This document shows, piece by piece, positions 1-8,100 of a DNA stretch of 8,766 bases (the stretch's first letter is position 1; every line of letters begins with the position of its first letter). This stretch comes from HyVt-337 sp964428895 (GTDB taxonomy: Bacteria > Planctomycetota > Phycisphaerae > SM23-33): contig CAYRZU010000097.1 in the NCBI GenBank assembly GCA_964428895.1, positions 1 to 8,766 on the forward strand, written 5' to 3'. The notes beneath the pieces were generated by a model. The model was not told where the DNA came from. It saw only the letters and a program-made list of their open reading frames with translations, and searched no databases. Both the position numbers and the translations under genes were made by a program.

Positions 1-203
1 CCAACGACAACGCCTTCGTCCACCAGACCGCCAACTTCCTGGACGTCATCGAAGGTAAGGCCAAGCCCCGCATCCCGCTGGCCGAGAGCGTCATCAACAG
101 CTTCACCATCGAGGCCAAGGTCACCAGCCTGGTCGAAGACCGCGAAGTGGCGATCGATATTCCCAAGCACATCGTCAAGAGCCTCAAGGAGGCCAAGAAA
201 TGA
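1..203 (+). CDS. Probable Gfo/Idh/MocA-family NAD(P)-dependent oxidoreductase, C-terminal end (5' cut by window)
   Basis: Only the last 66 codons are in the window, read from base 3 and ending in TGA at 201-203. The visible peptide begins NDNAFVHQTANFLDVIEGKA and continues through a PRIPLAESVINSFTIEAK segment to a basic end (KSLKEAKK). The order 'F-x-x-Q...FLDVIEGKAKPRIPL...SFTIEAKV' resembles the final helices and strand of Gfo/Idh/MocA oxidoreductases, where a 'F...i..g..p..pl..a......i..a...S' pattern is usual. These enzymes oxidise or reduce sugars, inositols and related polyols with NAD(P) in the cytoplasm. The Rossmann fold and catalytic Lys/His lie outside the window, so the assignment rests on this tail and on the sugar isomerase that overlaps it. 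Such pairs are common in planctomycete carbohydrate operons. It could be another enzyme with a similar C-terminal helix pattern. Confidence 0.65.
   Translation, partial: NDNAFVHQTANFLDVIEGKAKPRIPLAESVINSFTIEAKVTSLVEDREVAIDIPKHIVKSLKEAKK
186..192 (+). promoter_or_regulatory. Ribosome binding site for the sugar isomerase, inside the upstream gene
   Basis: AAGGAGG lies 7 bases before the ATG at 200, within the last codons of the oxidoreductase. The start ATG overlaps the upstream stop TGA (ATGA at 200-203). This fixes the isomerase start and points to translational coupling of the two genes. Confidence 0.85.
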
Positions 204-1063
204 AACTAGGTGGATTCTTTGGAACCCAAGACATCGACGGGCTGGACGCCCTGGCCGAAAAGCTCGACGTTCATGGCCTGGCGGCCATCAACCCGCCGTG
301 GAACATGGGCGAGCTGAGCTTGGACGAATGCGCCGCGTTCGGCGAGAAGGCTCGGTCGCTGGGCATGGTGGTCGGCGAGACCGGTGTGTGGTCGAACCTG
401 ATGATCGACGACGCTGACGCCCAGGCCGAACGGATCCAGGCGGTTCGTGACGTATTGCCCAAGGCCGACGCCATGGGCTGCCACTGTGTGGTCACGCTGG
501 TCGGCACGAAGGACCCCTCCGACCATTCCCTGGCCATGCACCCGTTCATGAAGACCGACGGCGCTAGAAAAGAGTTCCGCGAGGTCGTGCTTCGGATCCT
601 CGACGGGTTCGATCTGAAGACCGTCCGCTACGGTATCGAGCCGTGGCACAACACGTTCTTCTTCCAGCCCGAGGATATCCGGGAGTTCATCGACAGCGTC
701 GACCACCCGGCCTTCGGTCTGCACCTCGACCAGATGAACATGGTCGATATGGCCCACTTCTACGACACCACCACGCTGATCAACAAGACGTTCGATCTAC
801 TGGCGGACAAGGTCGCCAGCGTGCACCTCAAGGACATCGCCGAAGATTTCACGCACATGTTCCTGAAGCTCGACGAGGTCTACATCGGCGACGGTGTGAT
901 GGATTACGACACGTACCTGAAGCGCCTGGCCGACCTGCCGGCCGACACGCCGTGCTACTGCGAGCACATGGCCGAAGAAGCCGAGTACGCCCTGTGCTTC
1001 GCCCGCCTGCACCGCCTGGCCGATAAGGCCGGCGTAAAGTTCCTGGGTCGCGGAGACGACTAG
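200..1063 (+). CDS. Sugar phosphate isomerase/epimerase (xylose isomerase-like TIM barrel)
   Basis: This 287-residue cytoplasmic protein has the length and pattern of the AP endonuclease 2/xylose isomerase-like TIM-barrel family (sugar isomerases, epimerases, keto-inositol dehydratases). Four acidic or histidine residues sit at barrel strand ends where the family binds its divalent metal: E147 (in YGIEPW), D177 (LHLDQMN), H209 (SVHLKD) and E255 (CEHM). An N-terminal strand 'KLGGFFGTQD' and a 'GVWSNLM' strand-2 end are also visible. There is no signal peptide. The start is fixed by an AAGGAGG site 7 bases upstream and by the 4-base overlap with the preceding oxidoreductase, so the two are probably co-translated and act on the same sugar or polyol. 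The substrate cannot be read from the sequence; isomerisation, epimerisation or dehydration of a keto-sugar or keto-inositol are all possible. The metal ligands are inferred from the family, not from an alignment. Confidence 0.9.
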   Translation: MKLGGFFGTQDIDGLDALAEKLDVHGLAAINPPWNMGELSLDECAAFGEKARSLGMVVGETGVWSNLMIDDADAQAERIQAVRDVLPKADAMGCHCVVTLVGTKDPSDHSLAMHPFMKTDGARKEFREVVLRILDGFDLKTVRYGIEPWHNTFFFQPEDIREFIDSVDHPAFGLHLDQMNMVDMAHFYDTTTLINKTFDLLADKVASVHLKDIAEDFTHMFLKLDEVYIGDGVMDYDTYLKRLADLPADTPCYCEHMAEEAEYALCFARLHRLADKAGVKFLGRGDD

Positions 1064-1075
1064 CGAGTTCAATGC

Positions 1076-1116
1076 CCTGCGTGGTTGGTGGGACACCATC
1101 CCGCCAACCACGCAGG
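1076..1116. terminator. Long hairpin between convergent genes, probable bidirectional terminator
   Basis: Arms at 1076-1092 and 1100-1116 pair over 17 positions with one G-U wobble. An extra A-T pair (1093/1099) leaves a 5-base loop, CACCA. The hairpin lies 12 bases after the isomerase stop and 30 bases beyond the DUF4139 gene stop. Neither strand has a T-run after the stem, so this is not a textbook intrinsic terminator. It may act as a transcript-end stabiliser or in a factor-dependent way. Seen directly: the inverted repeat. Inferred: its function. Confidence 0.6.
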
Positions 1117-1146
1117 ATGTTCACGACGTCCAGACCGTGGGGGTTA

Positions 1147-2976
1147 TTACCATCGGGCGAATCGCTGGTGGAAGTCGGCTTCCATCGCTCCCATGGCTTC
1201 TTCAACTTGTCGGCCGACGTGGGCGTCCTTGGCGAACTTCATTTCGAACCGATAGGTGATGTCGTTGGCACTGGCCCCGGCGGCTGATGCAGCGACGGAG
1301 ACGTCCCACCGCAGCAGGCCTTGCGGCTTGTCGTCGCGGACGTAGACCTCGTCGGTCGACAGGGCCTCGGAAACCTTGCCCAGCGTGACCTTGATGTCGT
1401 CGGTCTTGCTGGCGGGGATGCGATCATACAGGCGGACCTCCACGGGCTCATCCTTGTAGTTCTCCAGCCGCAGACGGTAGTGGAAGGTCTGAACCCGTTG
1501 GCCCCAGGCGATGTCGTCGGACTTCTCGACCAGCTCCCGCGTGCAGCGGAGTTGCGTGTCGATGCCGAACCCGAGTGTGACCTTCTGGCCCTGGGCGACC
1601 ACGGGCAATTGGCCGCGACCGACGTACTCCTGGTCGATATACGCGCTGTAGGGCCCGTTTAGCAGTGGTAGCTTGCTGGTGTTGGTGACCTCGGCCAGCC
1701 GGTGGATGTAATTGGTCAGCAGGGGGGTAGCTTCGTAATGCGTCTTGGTGTCAAGTCCGAGTCGGGCGATTTGGACGAGTTGGCGGTCGGAACGGCTGGC
1801 CAGGTTCATGGGGCCTTCCAGCTTGTAGGAAACGGCCAGCCCTTCGTGCATAGCTCGGATCTGTTCTCGCGAGGAGGCCACGGCCCGTGGATCAGCGGCC
1901 AGTTCCAATCGCTGGGAGTTGGCCGCCAGGCGGTTGAGGCTCCAGCCAAGTTCGGCTTCGGCCTCGCGGACGTTGCCCTGCTGCATGTACTTGGTCCCGG
2001 CCAGCCTCTGTCCGCCAAGCAAAAGGCTCTGAGCCTTGGCGTATTCCTTGTTGGGAACCGGTACCTTGTTCTGGCCGGTCGCGGCGCCCAGGTTCATCCA
2101 CAGCGGCGTCAGCAGGGGGTTGCGGGCGTTGAGGTTGGGCGTGGCCGTCGAAAGCGTCAGCGCCACATCCGACCAATCCTCGCCGCTGACCTGCTGGACC
2201 TCGGCGAGGTACTCGATGACCGCCGTCTGGCCGTCATTGACCAGCCGCACGTTGTAACTGGGCGACCAACTCGCCTGGCCGACCAGGTACGTCAGATGCA
2301 CCACGGCCGGGGCGGCCTCATCTTTGGCCACAAACAGCACCGCCTGGCGGATCGTCTGTTGCGAATCGCCGGCCAGCTCTTTGCGCTTCCGCTGGAGGAG
2401 CCCCAACTCCTTGCGAAGCTCCGGGCCGCGCCTCTTGAGCTCCACCAGTCGGTCGGTCAGTTGCGTCCGCCGGGCGAAGATCATTTCGGTCAGCTTGGTC
2501 AGCGTCTCCACGTCCAGCACGCCGCGGGTTAGTTCCAAGTTGGCCGTCGGGGCCGCGAATTGCTCCAGCTTGTCCAGGTACGCGCCCTGTTGGGCCACCA
2601 GGCCGAGCTGTTGCTCGTGAGCGAAGATCTCGTGTTGGAGGTCCTCGATGGCCCGGTCCAGTTCGGCGACCTCCTCGTTGGCGGCTTCGCCGATGGCCTC
2701 GCTTCGGAAACGGACGGACCGAATCCGCACGCCGTCCACGCCGTCGGCGCTGGCGGCCAGGCTGGATCCGATGACGGCGGCGGGCAGGCCTTCGACGACC
2801 ACTTCCAGCTCGCCGGTTTGGGCGGGCAGTTCGATGGATCGGGTCACCAAGGCCTGGCCGCGGTAGACCGTGACCGACTCGATCCGGCCTTGGGTCTCAA
2901 ACGGCTCGGCCCCGGCGATCGACGTGAAAATCAGCAGCAATGTGAGCGTGGCTGTCATGGTTGTTCTGCGAATCAT
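1147..2976 (-). CDS. Secreted DUF4140/DUF4139 protein (mucoidy inhibitor MuiA-like)
   Basis: This 609-residue protein starts at the ATG at 2976, chosen because a GGAG-type ribosome site sits 7 bases upstream and a signal peptide follows at once. The signal peptide has an n-region MIRRTT, a hydrophobic TATLTLLLIFTSI core, and probable cleavage after AGA at residue 23. Residues about 28-130 resemble the N-terminal DUF4140 domain ('RIESVTVYRGQALVTRSIEL'). Residues about 100-205 are charged and heptad-like, probably a coiled coil. Residues about 225-590 match DUF4139, with its hallmark run around YLVGQASWSPSYNV (230-243) and QVSGEDWSDVALTLST (262-277). Inside it, about 315-390 is a helical segment with a TPR-like look. 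The family is named after a mucoidy inhibitor, but its biochemical role is not established; it is expected in the periplasm or at the cell surface. The gene converges with the sugar isomerase and diverges from the radical SAM gene, so it is probably monocistronic. Confidence 0.87.
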   Translation of the reverse strand: MIRRTTMTATLTLLLIFTSIAGAEPFETQGRIESVTVYRGQALVTRSIELPAQTGELEVVVEGLPAAVIGSSLAASADGVDGVRIRSVRFRSEAIGEAANEEVAELDRAIEDLQHEIFAHEQQLGLVAQQGAYLDKLEQFAAPTANLELTRGVLDVETLTKLTEMIFARRTQLTDRLVELKRRGPELRKELGLLQRKRKELAGDSQQTIRQAVLFVAKDEAAPAVVHLTYLVGQASWSPSYNVRLVNDGQTAVIEYLAEVQQVSGEDWSDVALTLSTATPNLNARNPLLTPLWMNLGAATGQNKVPVPNKEYAKAQSLLLGGQRLAGTKYMQQGNVREAEAELGWSLNRLAANSQRLELAADPRAVASSREQIRAMHEGLAVSYKLEGPMNLASRSDRQLVQIARLGLDTKTHYEATPLLTNYIHRLAEVTNTSKLPLLNGPYSAYIDQEYVGRGQLPVVAQGQKVTLGFGIDTQLRCTRELVEKSDDIAWGQRVQTFHYRLRLENYKDEPVEVRLYDRIPASKTDDIKVTLGKVSEALSTDEVYVRDDKPQGLLRWDVSVAASAAGASANDITYRFEMKFAKDAHVGRQVEEAMGAMEADFHQRFARW

Positions 2977-2983
2977 GATGCGT

Positions 2984-2988
2984 CTCCT
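2984..2988 (-). promoter_or_regulatory. Ribosome binding site deciding the DUF4139 protein start
   Basis: On the - strand AGGAG (within GAAGGAGACG) lies 7 bases before the ATG at 2976-2974. It favours this start over the open frame reaching back to 3090, whose extra 38 residues would bury the signal peptide. A second ATG six codons further in would also keep the signal peptide but is too far from the site. Confidence 0.75.
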
Positions 2989-3091
2989 TCGAGTCAAGAC
3001 TGCGCGTGAACTGGATGCGAGCGTTCCCTTAATGCTTGGACGCACCCCGATTACCGAAAGTTCGAGGAAAACTCGCACCGCCGCTATCACC

Positions 3092-3121
3092 AGGATACCC
3101 CCCGGTCGGCGGTGTCCGCAA
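3092..3121 (-). promoter_or_regulatory. Weak candidate promoter for the DUF4139 gene
   Basis: On the - strand TTGCGG (3121-3116) and TATCCT (3097-3092) are 18 bases apart. They match the sigma-70 consensus at 3 and 4 of 6 positions. The leader would be about 110 bases. This is the best pair I found in the divergent gap on this strand, but it is only marginal. Confidence 0.2.
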
Positions 3122-3155
3122 CAACCCGGACCGATCCGATAACAGGGGATGTCAT

Positions 3156-3184
3156 TTGGAACCGGGCGGTCGATTGGGTATGAT
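3156..3184 (+). promoter_or_regulatory. Candidate sigma-70 promoter for the radical SAM gene
   Basis: TTGGAA (3156-3161) and TATGAT (3179-3184) are 17 bases apart, matching the TTGACA/TATAAT consensus at 4 and 5 of 6 positions. Transcription would begin near 3191, giving a leader of about 53 bases before the ATG at 3244. It lies in the 267-base divergent gap, the right place for a monocistronic unit. Planctomycete promoters are poorly defined, so this is a sequence-pattern inference. Confidence 0.5.
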
Positions 3185-3243
3185 GTTTCGCTACTCCCTT
3201 ACGGATTGGATGCGCCGGGTCACCGATTCGGCGAGGTGATAAG

Positions 3244-5094
3244 ATGGAACTGCCCTTTAGGCCCCAAGACGATCGACTCCTGCCTGCCGGTGAGCTGGCG
3301 GACATACGCGCGCGGCTTCGGCCGCTCGCGGCCACACACGACCTGGCCACGGTCATCGCTTGCGCGTTCGACCACCGCACACGCATGTTGCCGTTCATCT
3401 TCGCAGACATACGCATGGCGCCGGCCGGGATCCGGGCGGTGGCGGCCGAACTGCTGGACGCCGGCTTCGCCAAGACCCGAATCGTCCTGCAGCAGTGGAA
3501 CAAGCGCTTCCGGCCGTCCAAGATGCAGCTCGACGGGCGCATGCCGGACCTGTTCTGCCTGTCGACGATGCAACTGCATTGGTCGTCGGCCCAGCAGATG
3601 CTGCGCGACGTTTGCACCATTGATCCGGACAAACGCCCGCTGGTGATCGTCGGAGGACCCAAGGCCATCTACGAGCCCTGGGACGCATTCAGCCTCGACC
3701 CCGCCGACCCGTGGGCGGCCGACCTGGCCGTTACCGGCGAGGCCTACGTGTTGCTAAGTCTGCTGGAAGTACTGTTGGCCGAGCGAAGCCCGGGCGAGTC
3801 ACTCCGGCGAGCGTTCCTCCGGGCTCGCGATCGCGGCCTGTTGGAGGGGATCCCCGGCTTGGTCTATGCCCGTGGGGGCCAAGACAGCGTCGCCGAGGAA
3901 CTCATCGACACCGGCATTCAGCGCCTTTGCGGCGACCTGGACTCCCAGGCCGACCCCGTTCCCGCCTTCGGTGTGCTGACCCCGCCCAGTCGAGCCGACA
4001 CGCTTTCGGCCCAGCCGATTCCGGGCGGCTGCGTCCGCCGCTACAGCCCCTTGTGTTCGCTGGTGCAGACGTTGGGCTGCAAGTTCGGCTGCCACTACTG
4101 CCCGATTCCGGCCTACAACCAGCGATGCTACCGAACCAAGAGCGGCCCGCGCATTGCCGAGGAAATCAGCCGCATCCATCAGACCTACGGCATGCGGAAC
4201 TACTTCGGCACGGACGACAACTTCTTCAACGATCACCAACGGACCATCGACATCTGCGAAACGCTGGCGAACACGCAAATCGGGTCGAAGATGCTCCGTC
4301 ACTGCGCCCGCATCGGCTCGGAGTCGACCGTTCACGACGCGATGAAACTGTGGGACTACCTGCCCATGTTCCGCAAGGCCGGCCTGCGGGCGTTGTGGGT
4401 GGGCGTGGAAGACCTCTCGGGCGCGTTGGTCAAGAAGGGCCAAACCGCCGACGCCACCACCACGCTATTCCGCCGGCTGCGGGAGTTGGGAATCGCTCCC
4501 ATGCCGATGATGATGCACCACGACAACCAGCCCCTGATCTCACGCGGCAACGCCGACGGCCTGCTCAACCAGATTCGCATCCTGCAGAAGGCTGGCGCCG
4601 CGACCATGCAGGTGCTGATGATCACGCCCTCCCCGGGCTCGAAGTGTTACGACGAGATGTTCACCTCCGGCCAGGTCTACGACTCGGTGGGGCGCCGGAA
4701 GATCGGCCCGTCCATGATTGACGGTAACTACGTTATCTCCTCGCAGACCCGCCGCCCCTGGCGCAATCAGTTGAACCTGATGGCCGCCTACCTGATGTTC
4801 TACAACCCCGTGCGGTTGCTCTTCCAGGCGCTCGACTTCAACACCCGCCTCAAGAACGCCTACATCTTCCTGCAACTGTTCGGCATGTACGGCCTGGCCC
4901 ACACCATTCGCCGTACACTGGGCTACGCGTTCCGGCTGATGGCGTGCAAGGTCAAACGCCGCTCCGCCCCGCCGTGCAGTCCACACCCCATGCGTTCCGT
5001 CCGCGGCAACCGCGCCGCCCACGCCGTCATGGGCACCCCAGGGCCCGAAGGCGACCCCGACCCCGTTCCGGCCGCGGCCGTCGAAGCGTCTTAG
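3244..5094 (+). CDS. Radical SAM protein with N-terminal cobalamin-binding-like domain, substrate unknown
   Basis: This 616-residue protein carries the radical SAM [4Fe-4S] motif CxxxCxxC as C279, C283 and C286 (TLGCKFGCHYCP), with an aromatic before the last cysteine. The core follows with GTDDNFF (322-328) and a GVEDLSG strand. Residues about 45-190 look like the Rossmann-type B12-binding domain of class B radical SAM enzymes: 'APAGIRAVAAELLDAGF', then VIVGGPKA (134-141) and VTGEAY (163-168). The cobalamin-ligating DxHxxG motif of methionine synthase is not visible, as is usual in this class. A hydrophobic C-terminal region (about 490-565) precedes a 44-residue Pro/Ala-rich, probably disordered tail. 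Family members methylate, cyclise or rearrange unreactive carbons, with SAM as radical source. The start is the first ATG after an in-frame stop at 3181; GAGGTG lies 5 bases upstream. No partner gene adjoins it, so neither the substrate nor real cobalamin use can be deduced. Confidence 0.88.
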   Translation: MELPFRPQDDRLLPAGELADIRARLRPLAATHDLATVIACAFDHRTRMLPFIFADIRMAPAGIRAVAAELLDAGFAKTRIVLQQWNKRFRPSKMQLDGRMPDLFCLSTMQLHWSSAQQMLRDVCTIDPDKRPLVIVGGPKAIYEPWDAFSLDPADPWAADLAVTGEAYVLLSLLEVLLAERSPGESLRRAFLRARDRGLLEGIPGLVYARGGQDSVAEELIDTGIQRLCGDLDSQADPVPAFGVLTPPSRADTLSAQPIPGGCVRRYSPLCSLVQTLGCKFGCHYCPIPAYNQRCYRTKSGPRIAEEISRIHQTYGMRNYFGTDDNFFNDHQRTIDICETLANTQIGSKMLRHCARIGSESTVHDAMKLWDYLPMFRKAGLRALWVGVEDLSGALVKKGQTADATTTLFRRLRELGIAPMPMMMHHDNQPLISRGNADGLLNQIRILQKAGAATMQVLMITPSPGSKCYDEMFTSGQVYDSVGRRKIGPSMIDGNYVISSQTRRPWRNQLNLMAAYLMFYNPVRLLFQALDFNTRLKNAYIFLQLFGMYGLAHTIRRTLGYAFRLMACKVKRRSAPPCSPHPMRSVRGNRAAHAVMGTPGPEGDPDPVPAAAVEAS

Positions 5095-5117
5095 CCCTTC
5101 GGTTACATGCAAATGAA

Positions 5118-5155
5118 AACGCGGCGTCCCGATCATCGTGTCGGGACGCCGCGTT
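5118..5155. terminator. Bidirectional intrinsic terminator
   Basis: A perfect 15-bp inverted repeat (5118-5132 and 5141-5155, GC-rich) encloses an 8-base loop. On the - strand it is followed by TTTTCATTT (the stem's last two T's included in this run), a good U-tract for ending the mannosidase transcript, whose stop is 28 bases away. On the + strand it is followed by TTCCTTT, a weaker tract ending the radical SAM transcript 23 bases after its stop. One hairpin therefore serves two convergent genes. Confidence 0.88.
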
Positions 5156-5183
5156 CCTTTGACGATGCTCTTCGCTCTTGCGC

Positions 5184-8100
5184 CTACAGCTTCAGGCGAA
5201 GCGTTTTGACCTCGAATGCCCGGAAGTCGAGGTTCACGCTCGAGCCGTGGTCGGCAGGGATGCAGTCGAGCGTGCCGACGGTGTTTTCGAGCATGTCGGT
5301 TTCGACCACCAGTCTAAACGGTAGGGACCCGGTCAGCGTGCAAGTGGTGGCCGACCGCATCGACTCGTACAGTCGCACGATGAGATCACCCGAGGCGTCC
5401 TCGGCGGGCTTGACGGTGTCGATGATGACGTTGTCGGCGTCGACCGCCAGCAGCGAGCGATGGCCTCCCTCCGCTGCGGCCACGGTGGGCGTGACGTTCA
5501 GCTCATAGCCTTCGCGGACCACGTGGCTGTCGGCCAGCGACGGGCCGTCCCAGATCAGGAACGCGTAGGTGAAGACCTGTCGGCCTCGGTCGGCCAGGTC
5601 ATCCGGGGCCATGGGGGCCCGCAGCAGCGTGAGGTTCATCGTGCCGGACAGGCAGTTGATGGCGTATTTGCAGTCGTTCAAGACGGCAGCGCCACGGCGG
5701 GCCTCGGCCAGGGCGGTCCAGCGGTGGTTGGCCACCTCGAACCGGTCGGCATCGTGCTGGCGCGAGCGATGGGTGGGACGAAGCGTGTGGCCGAACTGAA
5801 TCTCGTGGATGGCCTCGTTGGTGTGGATGTTGGTCGCGAAGCCGACCTTCAGCAGCTTGTGTTGCTCGGCCCAGTCGACCACGGTGCGGAACTCCACGCG
5901 GCGAGCGCCCGCCCGCAGCGTGATCTCCTGCGTCATGGGGCTGTCGTTTAGCTTGCGGCTGACCCGCAGCGTTGCGAACAGCGGCCCGGAGGCGACGACC
6001 TCCACCGTGGCCGCGTCATCCAGCGCCACGGGGGTCTGTTCGTACATGCTGTCGATGTCCCAGGCGTCGAAGTTGGTGGGCTGGTCCTTGAACAGCTTGA
6101 ATTCGTTGCCCAGCCCGGCCATGAACTCGCGGCCGGTGGTCTTGTCGACCGCGCTGGTGATGCGCCCAAGATCGTCGAACGCCACGCGGACCAGCTCGTT
6201 CTCGAGGTGGTCGGCGCCGGCCGAGACGATTGCGCCGTCGCTGTCGGCGGCTTCGCCCTTACGGAGGGTGGTCCATCCGCACGTCGGGGCTGTCACTTCC
6301 ACGATGCGGCGGCCCTCGGATTCCTGGCTCCCCAGGGCGTTGCCCTGAGCGTCGGTGGCGCCGGCCCACTCGTCCGGCAGGATCACCAAGACCGGCCGAT
6401 CCCACGACAGGCTGTTGAAGACGACCATAGCGTCGTCGGTGGGGGTGGCCAGGGCGGCGGCGGCTCCGGCGGCGTGGTTACGAGCTTCGGCCACCACGTT
6501 GGCGTAGGCGGCTTCGGCTTCGTCGTGCACGCGCTTGATGGACGAGCCGGGAAGGATATCGTGGAACTGCATCAGCAGGACCGTTCGCCACAGTTCGGTC
6601 ATGGCTTCGGCGGGGTAGGCGTAATCGTCGCCGGCGGCGAGCGCGGCAGCCGCCCACATTTCCACCTCTCGCAGGGCCAATTCGCTACGGCGGTTGCCCA
6701 GCTTGGTCTTGGCCTGGCTGGTCAGCACACCCCGGTGGCAGAGGAAGTACATTTCGCCCACGTGCCGCTCGGTAGGCGCGCCCCGGGCTTCCATCTCCGC
6801 GAAGGATTCGGCCAAGCTGGACATCTTCATCTTCGGTACGCCGTCCAGGTCGAACTGGCGTTTCGTGAACTCCAGGTGCTCTAAGGCCGGTCCGCCGCCG
6901 CCATCGCCCCAGCCGAACACGTGCATCCGCTGATCGAAGCGGGGGTCCTTGACGCGGCGGTCGCGCCAGTTGCGGATGGTCGAGTCCGGGGTGCAGCCCA
7001 TGCCGTAGGCGTTGACCAACTGCACCAGAACGGTCGAGCCGTCGATGCCTTCCCAGGTGAAGATGTCGTGCGGGAACGGGTCGCCGCCGTGGTAGTCCCA
7101 GAAGATCTTCCAACTGGAGAAGTACTTTACGCCGCAGCCGGCCATGAGCTGCGGCAGGTTGCCTGAGTAGCCGAACACGTCCGGCAGCCACAGTACCTCG
7201 CTGTCGACGCCGAACTCCTCCTTGAACCACCGTTTGCCGAACAGGAACTGGCGGATCAGCGCCTCACCGGAGGCCATGTTGGTGTCCGGCTCGACCCACA
7301 CGGCGCCGTCGGCGATGATGGATCCGTCCGCGATGGCTTGCTTCATCCGCTCGTACAGCTCGGGGTAATCCCGCTTGAGCATCCAATGCAGGTGCGGCTG
7401 CGGCGACAGGAAGCGGTGCCACGGGAACTCTGAAATCAGACTGAGCTGGTTGCTGATGGTCCGGGCGATCTTCCGCTCGGTCTCCGCTAGCGGCCACAGC
7501 CACGCCACGTCCAGGTGGCCGTGCCCAAAGGCGGTCAGCGTCGGGGCCGACGGCCCGGCGGGCCTGGCCAGCACAGGGGCCAGCCGCTCGCGGGCGGCGT
7601 CGAACGTTGCCAGCATCTGGTCTTCCGGCAGTTCGAAATCAACGATCAGCGTGAAGTCCTTCAGGGCTTCTTCGATCTCGTTGGCTCGCACGGAATAGTC
7701 TTCCGAGATGTAGGGAAGCATGGTCCGTAGCGTTTCGACGTCGAACCACAGCTGCGCCGCCCGCTGCTGCCAGATGCCGAACGCCAATTCGCCCAAGGTG
7801 GGCGTGTTGCCGGGATAGTCGTCGGGGATGGCGCGTTCGCCCAGGGGCACGGGGCCGGTGTCACACCGTTGCGGCTCGCTGCCCGCCGAGACCTCCATCA
7901 GCAACTGGTATTCGGCGCCGGGCTTGGCGTCCAGGCTCAGCACGAACGGCTGGTTGTTGACGCTAACGTGACCTTTGGCCACGCCGTCAACAAACACCAA
8001 TCCGTTCTTGCCGAATCCGTTTCGCAGGACCAGCTTGGCCCCGGCCGCTTCTGCCGGCACGGTCACGGACCCGCGGAACCACCCGAAGTGAAACTTTTGA

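Noticed and set aside
1702..2532. A 276-codon open frame on the + strand opposite the DUF4139 gene
   Set aside because: It is an antisense shadow of a well-supported gene in high-GC DNA; its product has no recognisable motif and it has no ribosome site.
2977..3090. N-terminal extension of the DUF4139 protein by 38 residues
   Set aside because: The extension has no ribosome site and would place the signal peptide internally; the ATG at 2976 has both a good site and the signal peptide directly after it.
3210..3239. A 9-codon leader ORF (MRRVTDSAR) just before the radical SAM start
   Set aside because: It ends 4 bases before the ATG and overlaps the ribosome site, which could suggest coupling, but it has no ribosome site of its own and no attenuator-like codon run or alternative hairpin.
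3711..4721. A 336-codon + strand open frame inside the radical SAM gene
   Set aside because: It is an out-of-frame reading of the same strand, Arg/Pro/Gly-rich as expected of a shadow, while the other frame has the complete CxxxCxxC motif and domain order.
6207..6884. A 225-codon + strand open frame opposite the alpha-mannosidase
   Set aside because: It lies antisense to the conserved GH38 middle region; its Gly/His-rich product is typical of antisense translation of GC-rich codons.
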